Source: Camarhynchus parvulus (Eukaryota; Chordata; Aves; Passeriformes; Thraupidae). From it: a stretch of DNA of 64,000 nt. Positions 10,023 to 22,880 of this stretch are shown piece by piece. The stretch covers positions 75,761,465 to 75,825,464 of the forward strand of contig NC_044572.1 of assembly GCF_901933205.1 (NCBI RefSeq), written 5' to 3'. Under the pieces are notes generated by a model that saw only the letters and a program-made list of their open reading frames with translations, searched no databases and was not told the DNA's origin. The position numbers and the translations under genes were made by a program. Positions within the stretch are counted from its first letter, which is position 1, and each line of letters begins with the position of its first letter.

Positions 10023-12564
10023 CATTATTAACTGTGAGAAAAGAAAAAGAAGAAATAAGAATCGAGCCTAGAATATGAAATATGCACCAATTGTTATTTC
10101 TCGTTTATCAAAATCCAAGCTTTCTATAAATATAATTTTGCAAGCTGATACCATTAAGAAAGACATGTTCATGTGCTTTTGGAATTCTAATTTGAACTAA
10201 GAATATATTTTAGAAATGTAATGAAAAAAATAGTTGTACCAATAAAAGTTAATATAGGCACATTCCCTGTCTTCATTACAAAGGGAGTTTGAATGATGAC
10301 TTTTGGCTTAGTCAAAAGAAATGAGTATTACATTAGCAATCTTTTTACAAAGAAAAGAAGCAAAAAATAATAATTAAAACATCATTCTAGTTTAGATTCT
10401 CTTGAAGAACTTTGAAAATCTAAAGGGAAAAATATGTGTCAGTAGTTACAGATAAAATTTTCTCTTGTTTTTGGATAGCAATGACCCTGTTGATATATTG
10501 AAGAAAAAGTCTTCAATGAAAAATGCATTAGAAAATACATAGATGAAGAAATTCATTGTCTTAACATTTCAGGAAAATCAGAATTGATTCTAGAGGGAAC
10601 ACAATTGTTAAAAGAACTATATTTACTTAGGAATGTGCTGACTTCAACGGAAGTTGATTTGAAACAAAAATTAACATTCTGAGTAAAGGAAGATAAGCAG
10701 GAGGTAGATGAAAATGTAATAAATTATCCACATCAGGAAATGAATTAGAAAATGAGACATTAATGATTTCCCATCTAGTAGATAATCAGTTGTTGCAGTG
10801 ACACCTGTAAAAACAAAGTCTGATGGGAACTAGATCTAGCAAACATGTATTCCACATCGTCCTAATATTTCATGTTTGGTTTGAGAGACATGCTGGTTAT
10901 TTATTGGTTATGTGCATCTTTACTTACTTCTACAGAAAATATGTATTTTTACATCAGCAGCAAGGAGAACCTGTAATTAAACCTGCAATTAAAAATATTA
11001 AGCTTAAATTTCAAAAAGGTACAGAGCAGAAAAGTGATGTCAATTACTTTCAGTTTTTGTCCTTTGTTCCTGACTCTGCTTAGAGGGCAAAGGAAAAAAA
11101 AAATAGAAGACAAATCCCTCCTTGCACTGTACATACCTCTGAGAAAATTGATATCACTTGATATTATTTAGAATGCATTTCCCTTTTATTTTAAATTTTC
11201 TCAGTGTTTCTTTTGCCTTTAATTTTACTCTGGTATTTAATTAAGTTTTCTGTGTTCATGGTGCTTCAACATATCATCACAGAATATAAAACAGTTGCCC
11301 CATAAAGAACAGCTGAATGTAAACATTTTATTTATTTATTTAGGCATTGTACAAAAGAAAAACACACAGTTTTTAATTTTAATAGTTGACATTTAATATG
11401 TACTTTATCACAGTAGGCTGCAGTCACTAGTGAGTACTCAAGAGTAACCACAGAAACAATTTCCTTTGATTGTTTAACTTTTAAAAAATATCATGCATAA
11501 CATATCCATGTAAAGAAAATTAATGAAATTTCATAGATTTTGAGGCTGAATGCTCCTCCCTTTAGTGACTCAAGGACAACTGTAGAGCCACTGTTCTGCA
11601 GGACTGCAAAGCTGAAGGTTCTCCCATATATCTTTACCTCAATAATATGTGGTGTCATTGAAATCTTTTCCCCTATATTTTCTTGCTGCTGGAAGCATTG
11701 ATATCAGATGAATATTGTAGGATACAAATAATCTGATAAGTTCCAATAAAATCAGGAATATGTCTAAAGTATTATGTAAACATTATTGTTTTGAATACTT
11801 TATTTTGATCTGAAATAAGGTTATTAAATGCCATAAACATGCATTTAAAATCCAATACCACACTGTATCTCTACTATAGGAATTTTACTTGGGAATAGAA
11901 TTTAGGAGATTGCAGTACTCTTTGGAAACAGATGAAGTCATGAGTAATGCTCAGGACAACAAAGGATAATGCAGTGGCATTTCACAAGACATATACTTCT
12001 GCAACCTATTGGAGAAATCTTGCCATCTTTTAAATTGTAGAGGCATTTGACATAGATTTTAATGCAGTTAGGATTTCAGTTGATGCTCTTAAAACATGAA
12101 AAAAGACCATGTGTTCTTGAACTCAAAAGTCAGTATAAAAGACAAAGAATCAGAGGGTATGAAAACAGTTTTTATCTTGCCAATATTCAGTGTAAGGTAA
12201 TTGGCTTTCACCCATGAGAAACTGAATGGTAGGCAGAGAGAAAGAGATCTGTGGAGAGAAGAAGGAAATAAATTTAATGAGGTGTGCAACTAAAGAGAAG
12301 GTATTTTAATCCACTAACAGAAACATGACTTCCAAATAGCAAGTATAAAAAAGGAGCTGAAAACAAAGAACACTTGGACATATTATCCTCCAAAACAAAC
12401 TATAAGAAAGTGTGAGCATCATTTAATGGAACTTGTAAACACGTTTTAGTCACTATTCCGCTGCATGAAGAACAGACTAACTGCAGTTCAGGAGGAAGAG
12501 AAACCAAAAGAGAAACCAAATATTTATATAATAAGTAATTATATTAAGTTTTATACTAAATTTG

Positions 12565-13310
12565 CTGAAGATACTGAATTTATAATAACTCCCTTGAGGG
12601 TGGAGAGATTGTGCAGAGAGATCTGGACAAACTGGAGGGCTGAGCAATCATCAAATATAGGAAGTTTAATAAAAACAAGTGCTGGATTCTGAACCTGGGA
12701 TGGTGCAACTCGGTATGTACGTACAGACTGGGGAATGAGAGGCTGGGGAAATCAGTGCTGCAGAAAGGGACCTGGGGGTCCTGGTCAACAGAAAGGTGAA
12801 CATGAGTCAGCAGTGCCCTGGCAGCCAGGAGGGCCAGACCCTGTCCTGGGGGCCATCAGGACACAGCATCACCAGCTGGGCAAGGGAGGGGATTGTCCTG
12901 CTCTGCTCTGAGCTGGGGCATCCTCAGCTCAAGTGCTGGGGGCAGTTTTGGGTGCTACAATATAAAAATGGCATTAAAGTGTTAGACAAGGAAGACAATG
13001 AGAAAGGTGAGAGGCCTTGAGGGGAAGCTGTATGAGGGGCAACTGAGGTCACTTGGTCTGTTCAGCCTGGAGGAGACTGAGGGCAGACCTCATTGCAGTT
13101 ACAATTTCCTTGTGAGGGGAAGAGGAAAGGCAGGTATGAATCTCTTCTCTGTGGTTACCAAGGGAAGAGCCTGAAGTTGTATCGGGGAGGTTTAGATCAG
13201 ATATCAGGAAAAGGTTTTTCACCCAGAGAGTGACAGGGAACTGGAACATGCTTCCTAGGGAAGTGGTCTCAGCACCAGCCTGGCAGATACGCCTCTAGAG
13301 GTTGCTCAGC
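12565..13310 (+). mobile_element. CR1 LINE fragment (G+C-rich subfamily)
   Basis: The segment begins in the RT coding part (a TTTGCTGAAGATAC block corresponding to the FADDTK-like motif) and continues through GACCTGGGGGTCCTGGTC (the DLGVLV motif). It then runs into the GTCACTTGGTCTGTTCAGCC block and the AGGTTTAGATCAGATATCAGG and GAAGTGGTCTCAGCACC blocks of the 3' part. It ends without the octamer tail, so it is broken at both ends. It shares a 30-bp identical stretch with the copy at 36225-36815, placing both in one subfamily. Frames are interrupted. Confidence 0.9.
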
Positions 13311-16300
13311 ACACTGCTGGCTGCCTTCAACATAGGGACAAAAATTTCTTTCTCGGCAAGCAGAGAGCCTGAGTTTTGCAATAATCATGTGTTCAAGATT
13401 TTTTTTCATTATGATGGTTGAAAACAACAACAAAACAATTCTAATTCATCTACAATGAAATAACTCTGGGAACTAGAACACAGAGCATGATGCTACACTA
13501 CATGACCAGATTTTTTAATCTATTGTTGGTGAAATTGATGTCTTATAAATGTTTTCCACAAATGAATAAGATGGCCTTGCCCATCTCTCCTTTTAAATTT
13601 AGACAGAAATTTAATCCATCACACCTTTTGTAGAAAAGACTATTGACCAAAAATCACTGCTTGAATTTCAAAATATAGTTCTCAAATCTGGAAGCATATT
13701 TTTAAATTTTTAGGGCGTCTTTCTCTGTCTAAAAAATTACTATAGAGTTTCAGATTGTAACTAGAAAATGGATGATGGTTGGTATTTTTTTCTCTCAGTT
13801 GAAAAAATAACTCATTTCCAATCCTATGATGCTCATCTTGTCTGATAAAAAGTAAGTTTAAAAAAAAAAAATTATATTTGTGACTATTTTTTTTTCCAGA
13901 TAAGACCTCCTATATTTTATAGTCAAAAATTTGGAGGTACTCTTAAGTTTGGTGATTTCTTTAAAATCTACTTAAAAGTTGTTTTTATTAATCACTCTGA
14001 TTATTGTGTTGATATGCTGATGTTCATTAAAATTCACAAAATGTTCATTCAATTACCAGAAACAGAGAAACACAGAGAGAAATTCACATTGAATTTATGC
14101 TATAATTCCAACATATGGTCACTGTTAAGCAGAAAAAGTTTACATTGAGAAAAATATTAAGAGTATTGAAAGATTCTAGTCTGAACTGAAAGTCTAAGAA
14201 AAGTAAATAATATACTTAGATTTGCATCACTATAGAAAATACTAAACTCAGATTTTTCAAGTTGTAAACTTAAAAGACTATTTGAATTTGACATATTCCT
14301 GCTGGGATCCACATTTTGTAACTGACCCCTCACAAGTTCCTTACAATAAATGTGACAATTTTTTTGGTCCCCTTTTCCTCTTCAGGCCATGTCTTTTGCC
14401 GTCATACCATATTGGCAAGTAGATTATTAATAATATTTAAACTCAGTTTATGTCGAGAAGATGGAAAGGATAATCAGGAGTGATATCCATGCAACTAAAT
14501 ACCTTTTCTATTATTCCTAAAAGTCTTTATGTTATCTGGATATATCTGGCATAGAGACGCCAAATTGCTGCAACTTTTTCTGATTAAAATGAAGAATTAT
14601 GACTAATTTTAAAAATTTTTCACAGTTCAATAAAACCCTCAAAAACAATCACATAAAACCCACTTTAAAATCTATTAGTATGAGTAATTTAGTCTTTTAG
14701 AAGGCCTAGTGCTGTACAAATTTATTGCTGTTTCAAAGACATTTTCTTTAAAGTGCATACTACTCTGATTTGTGGGGTGTAGCAATTTGAAATCCAGACA
14801 GCTAGAGAGGTAAATAGTAAAAAGTTAAAGTACTAATAACATACAGAAATTTTAATTTTCTACTTTTCTATTCTGGTCTTGTAAAAAAACTCTGATAAAC
14901 CTGCACCAATACTACAAGGTAACATAAAAAAGGAGTTAATAATTTTTTGAGAAAAAAAACCAGTGTGTATTTGTAATTGATGTCTTCTTGAAAGCATGTG
15001 TCTTTCCACTGTTCTATCAGAAATTTTTATCACACAACAGATGAAGAGACTACACACACTCAGTGTATTTATCAGGAAAAAGGGGTTCCAGGGCCATTCT
15101 TTCATTCCAGTGTTTGGGAATCCAGACAAAAGCAAATAGCAAAAAATGCTAAATAGTACTAATGACTTAGTATACAAATATGAAAATAACACTTGTAATC
15201 AAAGTCAATGTTTTTCATTTGACAGGAAAAGAGCTTTTAGTTGTCTCAATGGGTTCTGATCATATTTTGTCTCAGGAGGATGTGCTAATTATGCATTTTA
15301 CCACCATTCATTTGAGCTAGAAAAGAATTTATCTAAATTGCTGTATTTCCATCTCTGGCCTTCCAAATAACTTGCAAAGACAAGTGTTGTTGCTAGACAT
15401 TCCTCTTTTGAACAGCTTCAAGGCAAAGGTTATATCTGCCACATAAAATTTGCTGTCATCCTTAGAGCACTCATCAGTTTATGCTTCACATGTGTTTATT
15501 TTTACAGGCTCTGCTGTTGCTGCACTCCTCTCTGCAGTGCAGCAGCTGTACCCTGGGGTTCAGCCAGTATTATACTGCAGACCTCTGCCTGGCTCCTTTC
15601 AAGGACAAATATGTTATGAATACTTAAAACTTGTATTGCCCCCATTTACTACATCATACAACCTTCCCTGCAACATTTGAACAAAGAATGTGAGAAACTC
15701 TTCCAGTGACTGTTTATGAAAATAGGTTACTGCTTCTCTCTCCAGCTCCACTGTTCTATCAATCAACATCAAAATATTTATCAATACATTCTTGCGTCAG
15801 GACTGTCCCATCAAAGAACTGTGAGAAGTCTAATCCAATTGAAATGAGTCAAAAAAAAGGATACCCTGTATCTAGAAAGTACCCAATATATTTAAAAGGC
15901 TTCGAAAATCCCTCTTCTTTACCAAATTCCTGAAGCAAGTTCTATGAGAGTATGAAGTGAAAGATGTTTCCTCTATTCAGAGTCACTAAAAGAATTAATT
16001 TAAAAGTAAAAACGTTCAACCACAACTGTAATTCAGAGAGAGATGGTCAGTTCCACTGTCACATTAAAGCAATTTATACTGCATAGTTCACATAAGCCTA
16101 CATTTAATATTACCCTCAGAACAGGTTGCATAGTGTTAATCAAATTTCTAAGTCAGATTTTTATTGGATGGGCTTTGCTGCACAACCTGTAACAAACCCA
16201 CTTCTATAACTGAGTTACTTTTTGCTTGCTGAAAAAACATGATGAAGTAATCACTCCTGAATTTAGGCAGACCACAATATCCACAGTTTGGTTACCTGGA

Positions 16301-19300
16301 GTGGAACTATGTATGAGAGGGTGCCTAGGAGATCGATCATGAAAGTGTATTTTGTTTCTAACAGTTAGTATTTAATCTGATGGTCCAGAAGAGCTGGACA
16401 ATAAAAACTCGTTCCAATGAAGATGTGATAATTCAGGAAATGAAAGCTTAATATGCTCCAGAATAGATAAATTAAATAAACCCACCCTGTTAGGTGACTA
16501 AAAACTTATCTCACATTTTTCTGGGGAGTTATGACATTTGATTTTTTTATATGTTTCTGAGGAATAATTTGAATTTAGCATAGAATCCAGAATCACCAGA
16601 AACACAGAGTGATCACATGGCAACAAAATAGTAAATGTGTTTATATGGTAATTCTTACAAACATTCACTTTGAACTGAAAATTTGTACTTTTTTCCTTTA
16701 TTCTTTTTTTTTTTTTTTTCTTTTCTCTTGGAAGAATGAAGGGTGATTTCTCTATTCTCCTTGATACAGAAGAATGCTCTTTTCAAATATCAAGTGCCTC
16801 TTCCTTTTCAGACTGGAATACATCAGCATTGCTCTAGTGTTCATCATTCTCTCAGAGAAGCTGTTAGGAAAACTTCAACATGCTGAAGTTTTTCTTAAAC
16901 AACAGCCACAACAAAAACCATTCACGTTCTTTTTCTTAAAAACCTGTGAACATTTCTAACTCAGTTGTTGATCCTGATGGTACTGTTATCTTTGAGCATA
17001 TGTACAATTTCTATAGTGCCTGGTCCTTTGACAATTTAGTCCAGTGAGGAATGTCATCAGCACTCTGCCTTCTATGTCTATTATTTTCAGAGAAAATTCT
17101 TGATATCCTCAAGGTCCTTTCATTACAGACTCTCTGCTGTTCCCTCTTCCTGCAGTAGATAGTGAAAAAAATTGCCTGATAAAAACATGTGAACTATGAC
17201 CATCCAATAACTCCTCAAGAAACTTAAAAAAAACCTTAGAAATTCTCGCTATCCTAACCACACCTTAGGGAGATTCTGCAAAATTGTTTTCAATTCTCAA
17301 AGTATCTTTCGCTGCTGTTCTTTTCCACCCTTCTTTCTTTCCTCATACCACTCATGTAGACACATTTTTTCAAGAGGTCTTGTCAATATTTCCACATCAC
17401 ACATTTTTCAGAAAAAAAAGGAGGATAGATTCCTATCACTACTTTTGTGCCGTTTACCAGAGAAACACATTAAAATGCATTAAGTTTTTTTCTTATAAGA
17501 ATAGAATTCTGCAGTTGAGTTTGTGCATTGCTGCTGTCTCATCTCTGTCTCCCCTGAAAACTGGCACAATATTATTGCCTTATGTGTAAAGAACTTAGCA
17601 AACATTTAACAGGGCTCAAGTCTATGACTGCTATTCTGATCCAATTTTAAGATGAACTCCCTACAGATTTTTTTTTTCTGAGAATACAGGAAATATTAAG
17701 TAATTTCAAAGATACACAGTCACAGAAATAGTTCAAATATCCTTACAAGTATGTTATTATTTCTACCCTTCCCAACTTGAACAAAATGTGGTTCTTTCAC
17801 ATGGCACTAGAAGCACCATCTGCCTAACCATAATCAAATTATTGTACACTATCTTTAGTGTAATACTATACAAAATTCTCATCATCTCAATAGCAGAAAT
17901 TTTTACTTTCTTTCTGTTTATTTTTTCCATTCATTGTATAAATTGAACACAGAGAATTCTTTTCTTGTTCTTAAATTAACTGCTCTCTCCCTCCCTCTTC
18001 CTCACTTAGTCTCTTGTTCCAGTAAAGAACCGGTATCTTCCTAATGTGTGAAGGCTATTTTAGATTAAAAAAATATTATGTTTATTTCTAACAGGTTTTG
18101 ATATTTTCAATAATCCTTGAAAGACAATGTTCAAAGATAAAGTATTCTTGATTTTTCTAAGCAAAAATTAAATCACAGTTTTTTTCTCATCTCTTCTAAT
18201 ATATTTAAGCCCTTTATTATTTTGTTGCTCTCTTTGATTTCAGAGATAGGATTTTTTTAAACTGTTGACCAGAGAATATAAATTTTCACATATGAAGTAT
18301 TTGCATATGTTTGCAAAATACAGATGGCAGTGGCAACACACGGAAAGATCCTGCAAAAAAGCCTCTTGTTTATTCTTTAAAATACACTGTGCAGTAATTA
18401 AAACACAATAGTAGGGCAGAGTAATGTTCATGAATGTAATGTAATAAATAAAGAAAGAAACAACACTTGGAATGTTGTTATATGCATGCTTTCTGTTGTC
18501 AGCAATATGACATGACTCTAAAGTAAATGACCCAAAGGGGAAAGCAATTATTGCAGTAAAGAACAATAAGGAAGAAAAGTTTTGACTAGCCTAAACTGAG
18601 CTGAAAAAATGCTGATCTAATGACACCGCCATAAAAATAGTTGTATGAACACTGGAGCATGAAAGCCAGTGAAAGATTTTTAATAATACTGTGATGTTAT
18701 TTTTGTCAAATGTATAGAGATACCACCATAATCTGTAAATAATACAGTAAATACTCTTGCTACTTCTTCATTTATGGTAAACAGCAACAGAATCCTTTCT
18801 CTAATAATTTTTTTATACATTTAAATTGTGGAAATTCTTTGAGAAATTGTCTTGAAAGATGCAGCTCTCTTTCAAGAGATACACTCAAGAGAAATAGTAG
18901 CGTAGATTTTACAATATTGAAGTTTTTGACCCTGGTCTTCATAAGTTCTCAAGTAAATAGGCATTTTCTTTAAGAGATGAAAATATTGCCATTTTTCCAA
19001 TAATTCTCAGGATTCTGGAGGTAACTTTGAAAGTTAGAACACGTGCATATTGCATCCAATACTTAGACAAGCAGAAGCTGCAGGTAGAATTTCTTTGTCT
19101 AAAGTGTATCCATAAGAAAAAAAAAACAAACAACAAAACAACAACAAAAAAACCAAACAAACAAACAAACAAAAAGCCAAAAACAAGATGCCAGAATTAC
19201 TTAAATATAAAAAAGATGAAATTCATACATCTTTCTCACCCAAACCCCAAGATATAACCTTGGTGGAAGATCACGTCAGGGAATATTTAGGCAAATTATA

Positions 19301-19319
19301 CACACATAAATCCATGTAC
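13311..19319. other. Unique A+T-rich DNA
   Basis: No gene or named repeat is seen apart from short homopolymers (poly(T) at about 16704-16719) and an A/C-rich tract at 19116-19186. The 110-codon minus-strand frame at 14860-15192 and the 101- and 108-codon frames at 17284-18566 have no recognisable domain. Confidence 0.5.
19116..19186. repeat. AAAC-type simple repeat
   Basis: An A/C-only tract with at least four consecutive AAAC units in its second half and CAA-type units in the first half. Confidence 0.9.
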
Positions 19320-20296
19320 TGTGATGGGGTGCAGATATGAGTGCCGAGGAGGGTGGCTAGTGACATTGCAAGACCACTGTCACTCATCTGTGATGTCCAC
19401 CAGCTTTCTCTGCAGTCGTGTATGCATCCCCTCAAGGCCTATGAACTTGTGGATGTCAACTTTGTCGAGGTGTTTGTTTTGGGGTGATTTATGATGTTTA
19501 GTCTGTTACCTGATTCTCTGCTTTATGCCCAAAAATGCTTGCTGTATCTTTTAGGTGTGGCCAGGGGAGAGGGGAGATTTAAACTCTTTGGCGGCTTTCC
19601 CAAAACCTCACTCGCCAGGCTTCAGGGATGTGGTGTGGTCTGGATTTTCCTTGGTTTTGTTAGCCCAGGCAAGAAATTGTTTTCCTTTCCTGTTTTATTT
19701 CTTTTCCAACAGTAATTGTTCTGCAATTTTTGAGGTGGCAGCTTATTAGTACAAGACCTGAGAAAACAGGACCTGCAGGAGAGGGGTCAGTCAGGATCAG
19801 CAAGAGAGGAAACACTCTGTTCCACACCCAAACCTGGGAAAAGTCAAGCCAGGGAGCAAAAGCGCACCCAGAAGTTCTAGCACAGCTGCTTTATCTCCTG
19901 TGGAGAGGAGGTCAATGCCAGAGACTCTCCAGACTTTCATCAGTTGCCCGAACTGCTGCATGAAACTGCTGTTTGGTTTTTTTTCCCTGAAAGAGACACT
20001 GGTGCCATTTTCCACCACATTGCATGAGCCAGTTTTTTTTCCCTGGAATTCTGGGATTTTGTTCTGGTGTGCATGGGGATAAGGTTTAATATCTGACAGT
20101 TTAATATCTAGCATTTAATTACTTTTCTCCCCCTTGCCTTGGGAGCGTTCTGTTTGTTAATAAACTTTTGGGGTTTTTTTTTCAGTTTCACCATTAGTAT
20201 TAATCTCCTATTGGTGGAAAGGGATTGTGGAATCCTTTTAGAGGAGACAACTCCTTCCAGAGTGTCTTCTCCTAAATTTGTTTCTAAAATGAGACA
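19320..20296 (+). mobile_element. Probable LTR of an endogenous retrovirus
   Basis: The block starts TGTGATGGGG and ends in AAAATGAGACA, giving TG...CA ends. Its 3' part has CCTTGCCTTGGGAGCG, an AATAAA signal at 20159-20164, a T-rich stretch, and the ACAACTCCTTCCAGAGTGTC block before the end. I recognise this order from songbird ERV LTRs. No clear target duplication survives (GTAC on the left, GTGT on the right) and the copy is diverged, so it is an old insertion. At 977 bp it is long for one LTR, so part of it may be internal or an inserted sequence. The frames at 19491-20443 lie inside it and are not genes. Confidence 0.6.
20159..20164 (+). terminator. LTR polyadenylation signal (AATAAA)
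   Basis: A canonical AATAAA about 130 bp before the LTR 3' end. A T-rich/GGGGTT element follows it, as at R/U5 poly(A) sites. Confidence 0.5.
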
Positions 20297-21427
20297 GTGT
20301 TCTCTAATGTTGAAGTTCAGCATTATATGACCTGATAAAACACAGGGAAATATTTGATAGAAATAGTCCAAGGAACTCCAGGACACAATCAAAGAACAAT
20401 ACAGTGTAGCCATCAGGCATACTGTGACTGATAATTCTTTCACAGTGCAGACCTACTGCTAATTTTTATATGTCACAACTGTATCTGCATTAAACCATAC
20501 TAGTCATTGCACAGTATCACCACTTTAGCTAAAAGAAGAAACAAGTTAGTTTTGAAGTGTCCTGTTTACTTTCTTTTGGCAATGCTTCATATTTTATTAA
20601 AATATTATGAAAAAAGATGTCCCTTACAAAACAAAAATGTACTGTTATGGACCTCACATAGGAGACATTTTGTGTATCACCTTGAAATCTAAGTAGAGAG
20701 CTGGGAGAAGGGCAAGGAATGTGTTGTTTGTTTCCTTCAGTAAGACAAGAAAAAGGGAAATTATTAAGTTGCCATTGGCAATAAAGAAAAGGGACTATTC
20801 TGTGAGACTGAGCATATATCAGATAAAGACATTTCCTTTCCCTCCCTAACAGACCAGGTTATCAGTCAGAGTGACTTAACAGCCCTTTTCTATGCAGTCC
20901 TGCAGAATCACAATTTAGAAAAGATGTTCTTGCAAGTGAACCTCAAGCACTCTTTCCCCATTCCTCCTGAAGCTTGCTAAGCCTTTTTTAACGTTAAGGC
21001 ACTGACTTTTTATCTCCAAACTCCAGGCAAAGTAGTAAATTCCTGTTTTGCACTATATCCTTCTCAATGAATTCCAAATAACTACATTGCTTCTTGCCCA
21101 GAGATCAACTGCTTCACCCTCGGATAAAATGCATTTCAGCACTGTCAAATGCCCCTGTCCTATAAGTACCATCTCCATCAGAAGAGACATGAAAAATAAA
21201 CACAAGACACAATTGGCAGGGCAAGATTTTACCTTCACAATAATGTAAACGATATACCTATATGTACAAGCAAGGGGGTCTCAACAAAACACAAATATAA
21301 AAATAAAGCATACAAGAGATGGACGCAGGGACGTGAGTTAGGATAAAGACCTTTTCAAAGCTTGCAGGGATTAGGTTAGAAGAGACAGTGTGGCTTAGGG
21401 ACTAATAAAGGGGACAATAAGTTAAAG
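20297..21427. other. Unique DNA
   Basis: No gene or repeat recognised. Two overlapping opposite-strand frames at 21048-21248 are typical of chance ORFs. Confidence 0.5.
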
Positions 21428-21925
21428 ATCTTTATTCATGACCTGGGTGATGATCAAGTCTGTGGATGATTCAAAACTTTAGGGAGATGTTCATGCACCA
21501 CAGTTGTGCTGCCATTCAGACCCTGCAGCAGTGTGTGCTGGAGGACAATAGGCTGGAAATCAGCCTTGAAGAAAATAACATCAGGATCCAGGAAGACTAC
21601 AAATTTAACATGTTCCAGTGATGTTACCAGTAGCAAGAAGGTCAACAGCATTTGGAACTCTACTACAGGAGTACTGTCAGCTAGTCAAGGGGAGGTGACC
21701 ATTCCAGTTTACTGGTAAGGTCACACCTGGAGTTCTGGGTCCGTTCCTGGACTTCACAGTGTGAAAAAAAACATGGACACACTGGAGGGTGTCTGGTAAG
21801 GGACCATAAAAATTGTTAAAGGGCTGTATGAGAGACTGAAAGAGATGGGACTGCTCTGCCTGCAGAGAATGGGCCTTGGAGACTGGAGAGGGAGAAGAAG
21901 GAAATAACAAGATGATAAGGCTATT
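21428..21925 (+). mobile_element. CR1 LINE fragment, strongly diverged
   Basis: The plus strand keeps the order of CR1 blocks: an RT part (GTGCTGCCATTCAGACC, corresponding to the AIQRDL-type region), then GGGGAGGTGACCATTCCAG, CACACCTGGAGTTCTGGGTCC, GACACACTGGAGGGTGTC, and a GGGACTGCTCTGCCTG block. Indels break every frame. No 3' terminus is seen. Confidence 0.8.
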
Positions 21926-22239
21926 ACAGTAATTTTATTCCTTGCTTTTCTACTTTTCTTATTTTGGGAGTAAAACCTAAAACCCAAATGCAACAAACCA
22001 AAGTAACAAACCAAAAAAACCTCACCAAGGATGGAACCTTAATACCTTTAAGGTGATCTTGACTAGGAGAACAGAAAAAAACCTTTTACCAGTCTCCATG
22101 AAGAAAAAGAAATAAAAAATCAGACAGTAAACAACATGCCCGTTGTAACTGCAAAGGAAAGTTGAAAATAAAAAAAATAAAATTTGGAAAAAAAAAGAAA
22201 GAAACTTAAAAATAATCTTGGCAAACAAAGTATTTGTTT

Positions 22240-22880
22240 GCTACTGTCTCCAGTGAAAAGATGAGGTAACATACTGCCAGGTCCAAAAGCACACTCTCCC
22301 CTTCAACAAGATTACCTTGCTAGACTCAGGGTCAGCTTGATGATTAAAGTTGTTGCAAAAAGCAAGAACAAACCTCAATGGGGGCTCAGCTCTGCTGTTT
22401 TTAAGCTGATGTCTTTGTTCCTGCCTCCCACCACAACTATCTGTCACAGAGCAATAGGAAGGGACTGATCTTCAAAACAAGGTGAACCAGGCACAAAGAA
22501 GCCCCTTACAACCAGCAGGACAGTGACCTCACCAACATGGACACAGTCCACAGTGCCCGAGCAAGGAAAATTATTCTGAGACAATATGCAGGATTAGCAA
22601 TCACTCAGTAAGATCCAAGTAAGACGAAAAGCTCAAGATTTAAAAGCAAATCAAGCCTTCAGAATAGGATCAGGGAGGTATAAAAGCATCTGAAGCAGAG
22701 TAGGCGCAGTGCAGCTTACAGGAGATCTTGCAGCAGGTCCCAAGCAAAGGTGATGGAAGGGAACATCTGCTGAGGCATCTTCCGGAGCTCCACAGCAGCT
22801 CTTCCTACACATCAGCCTGGCAGTCAGCTAAATTCCTAGAAGTAGGGAAGTGAACTCCAGATCCTGACACATAACATAGG
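22240..22880 (+). other. Unclassified block with TATA box
   Basis: About 640 bp with higher G+C than its surroundings and no long ORF. It contains TATAAAAG at 22679-22686, followed about 30 bp on by a CAGTGCAGCTTACAGG stretch that would hold a start site. The texture resembles an LTR or a retroelement fragment, but I cannot name a family or find TG/CA ends or a duplication. It could instead be a TATA promoter for a non-coding transcript. Confidence 0.3.
22679..22686 (+). promoter_or_regulatory. TATA-box candidate
   Basis: Exact TATAAAAG in a locally G+C-richer context. Promoter activity is inferred from the motif only. Confidence 0.3.

Larger units (their letters stand above)
6801..12564. 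other. Unique A+T-rich DNA with simple repeats
   Basis: No gene is supported. It holds poly(T) at 7338-7358, an A/C-rich tract at 7855-7972, poly(A) at 9188-9204 and the hairpin at 9981-10022. Open frames of 60-103 codons (for example 8662-8973) have no recognisable motif and no splice partners. Confidence 0.5.
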
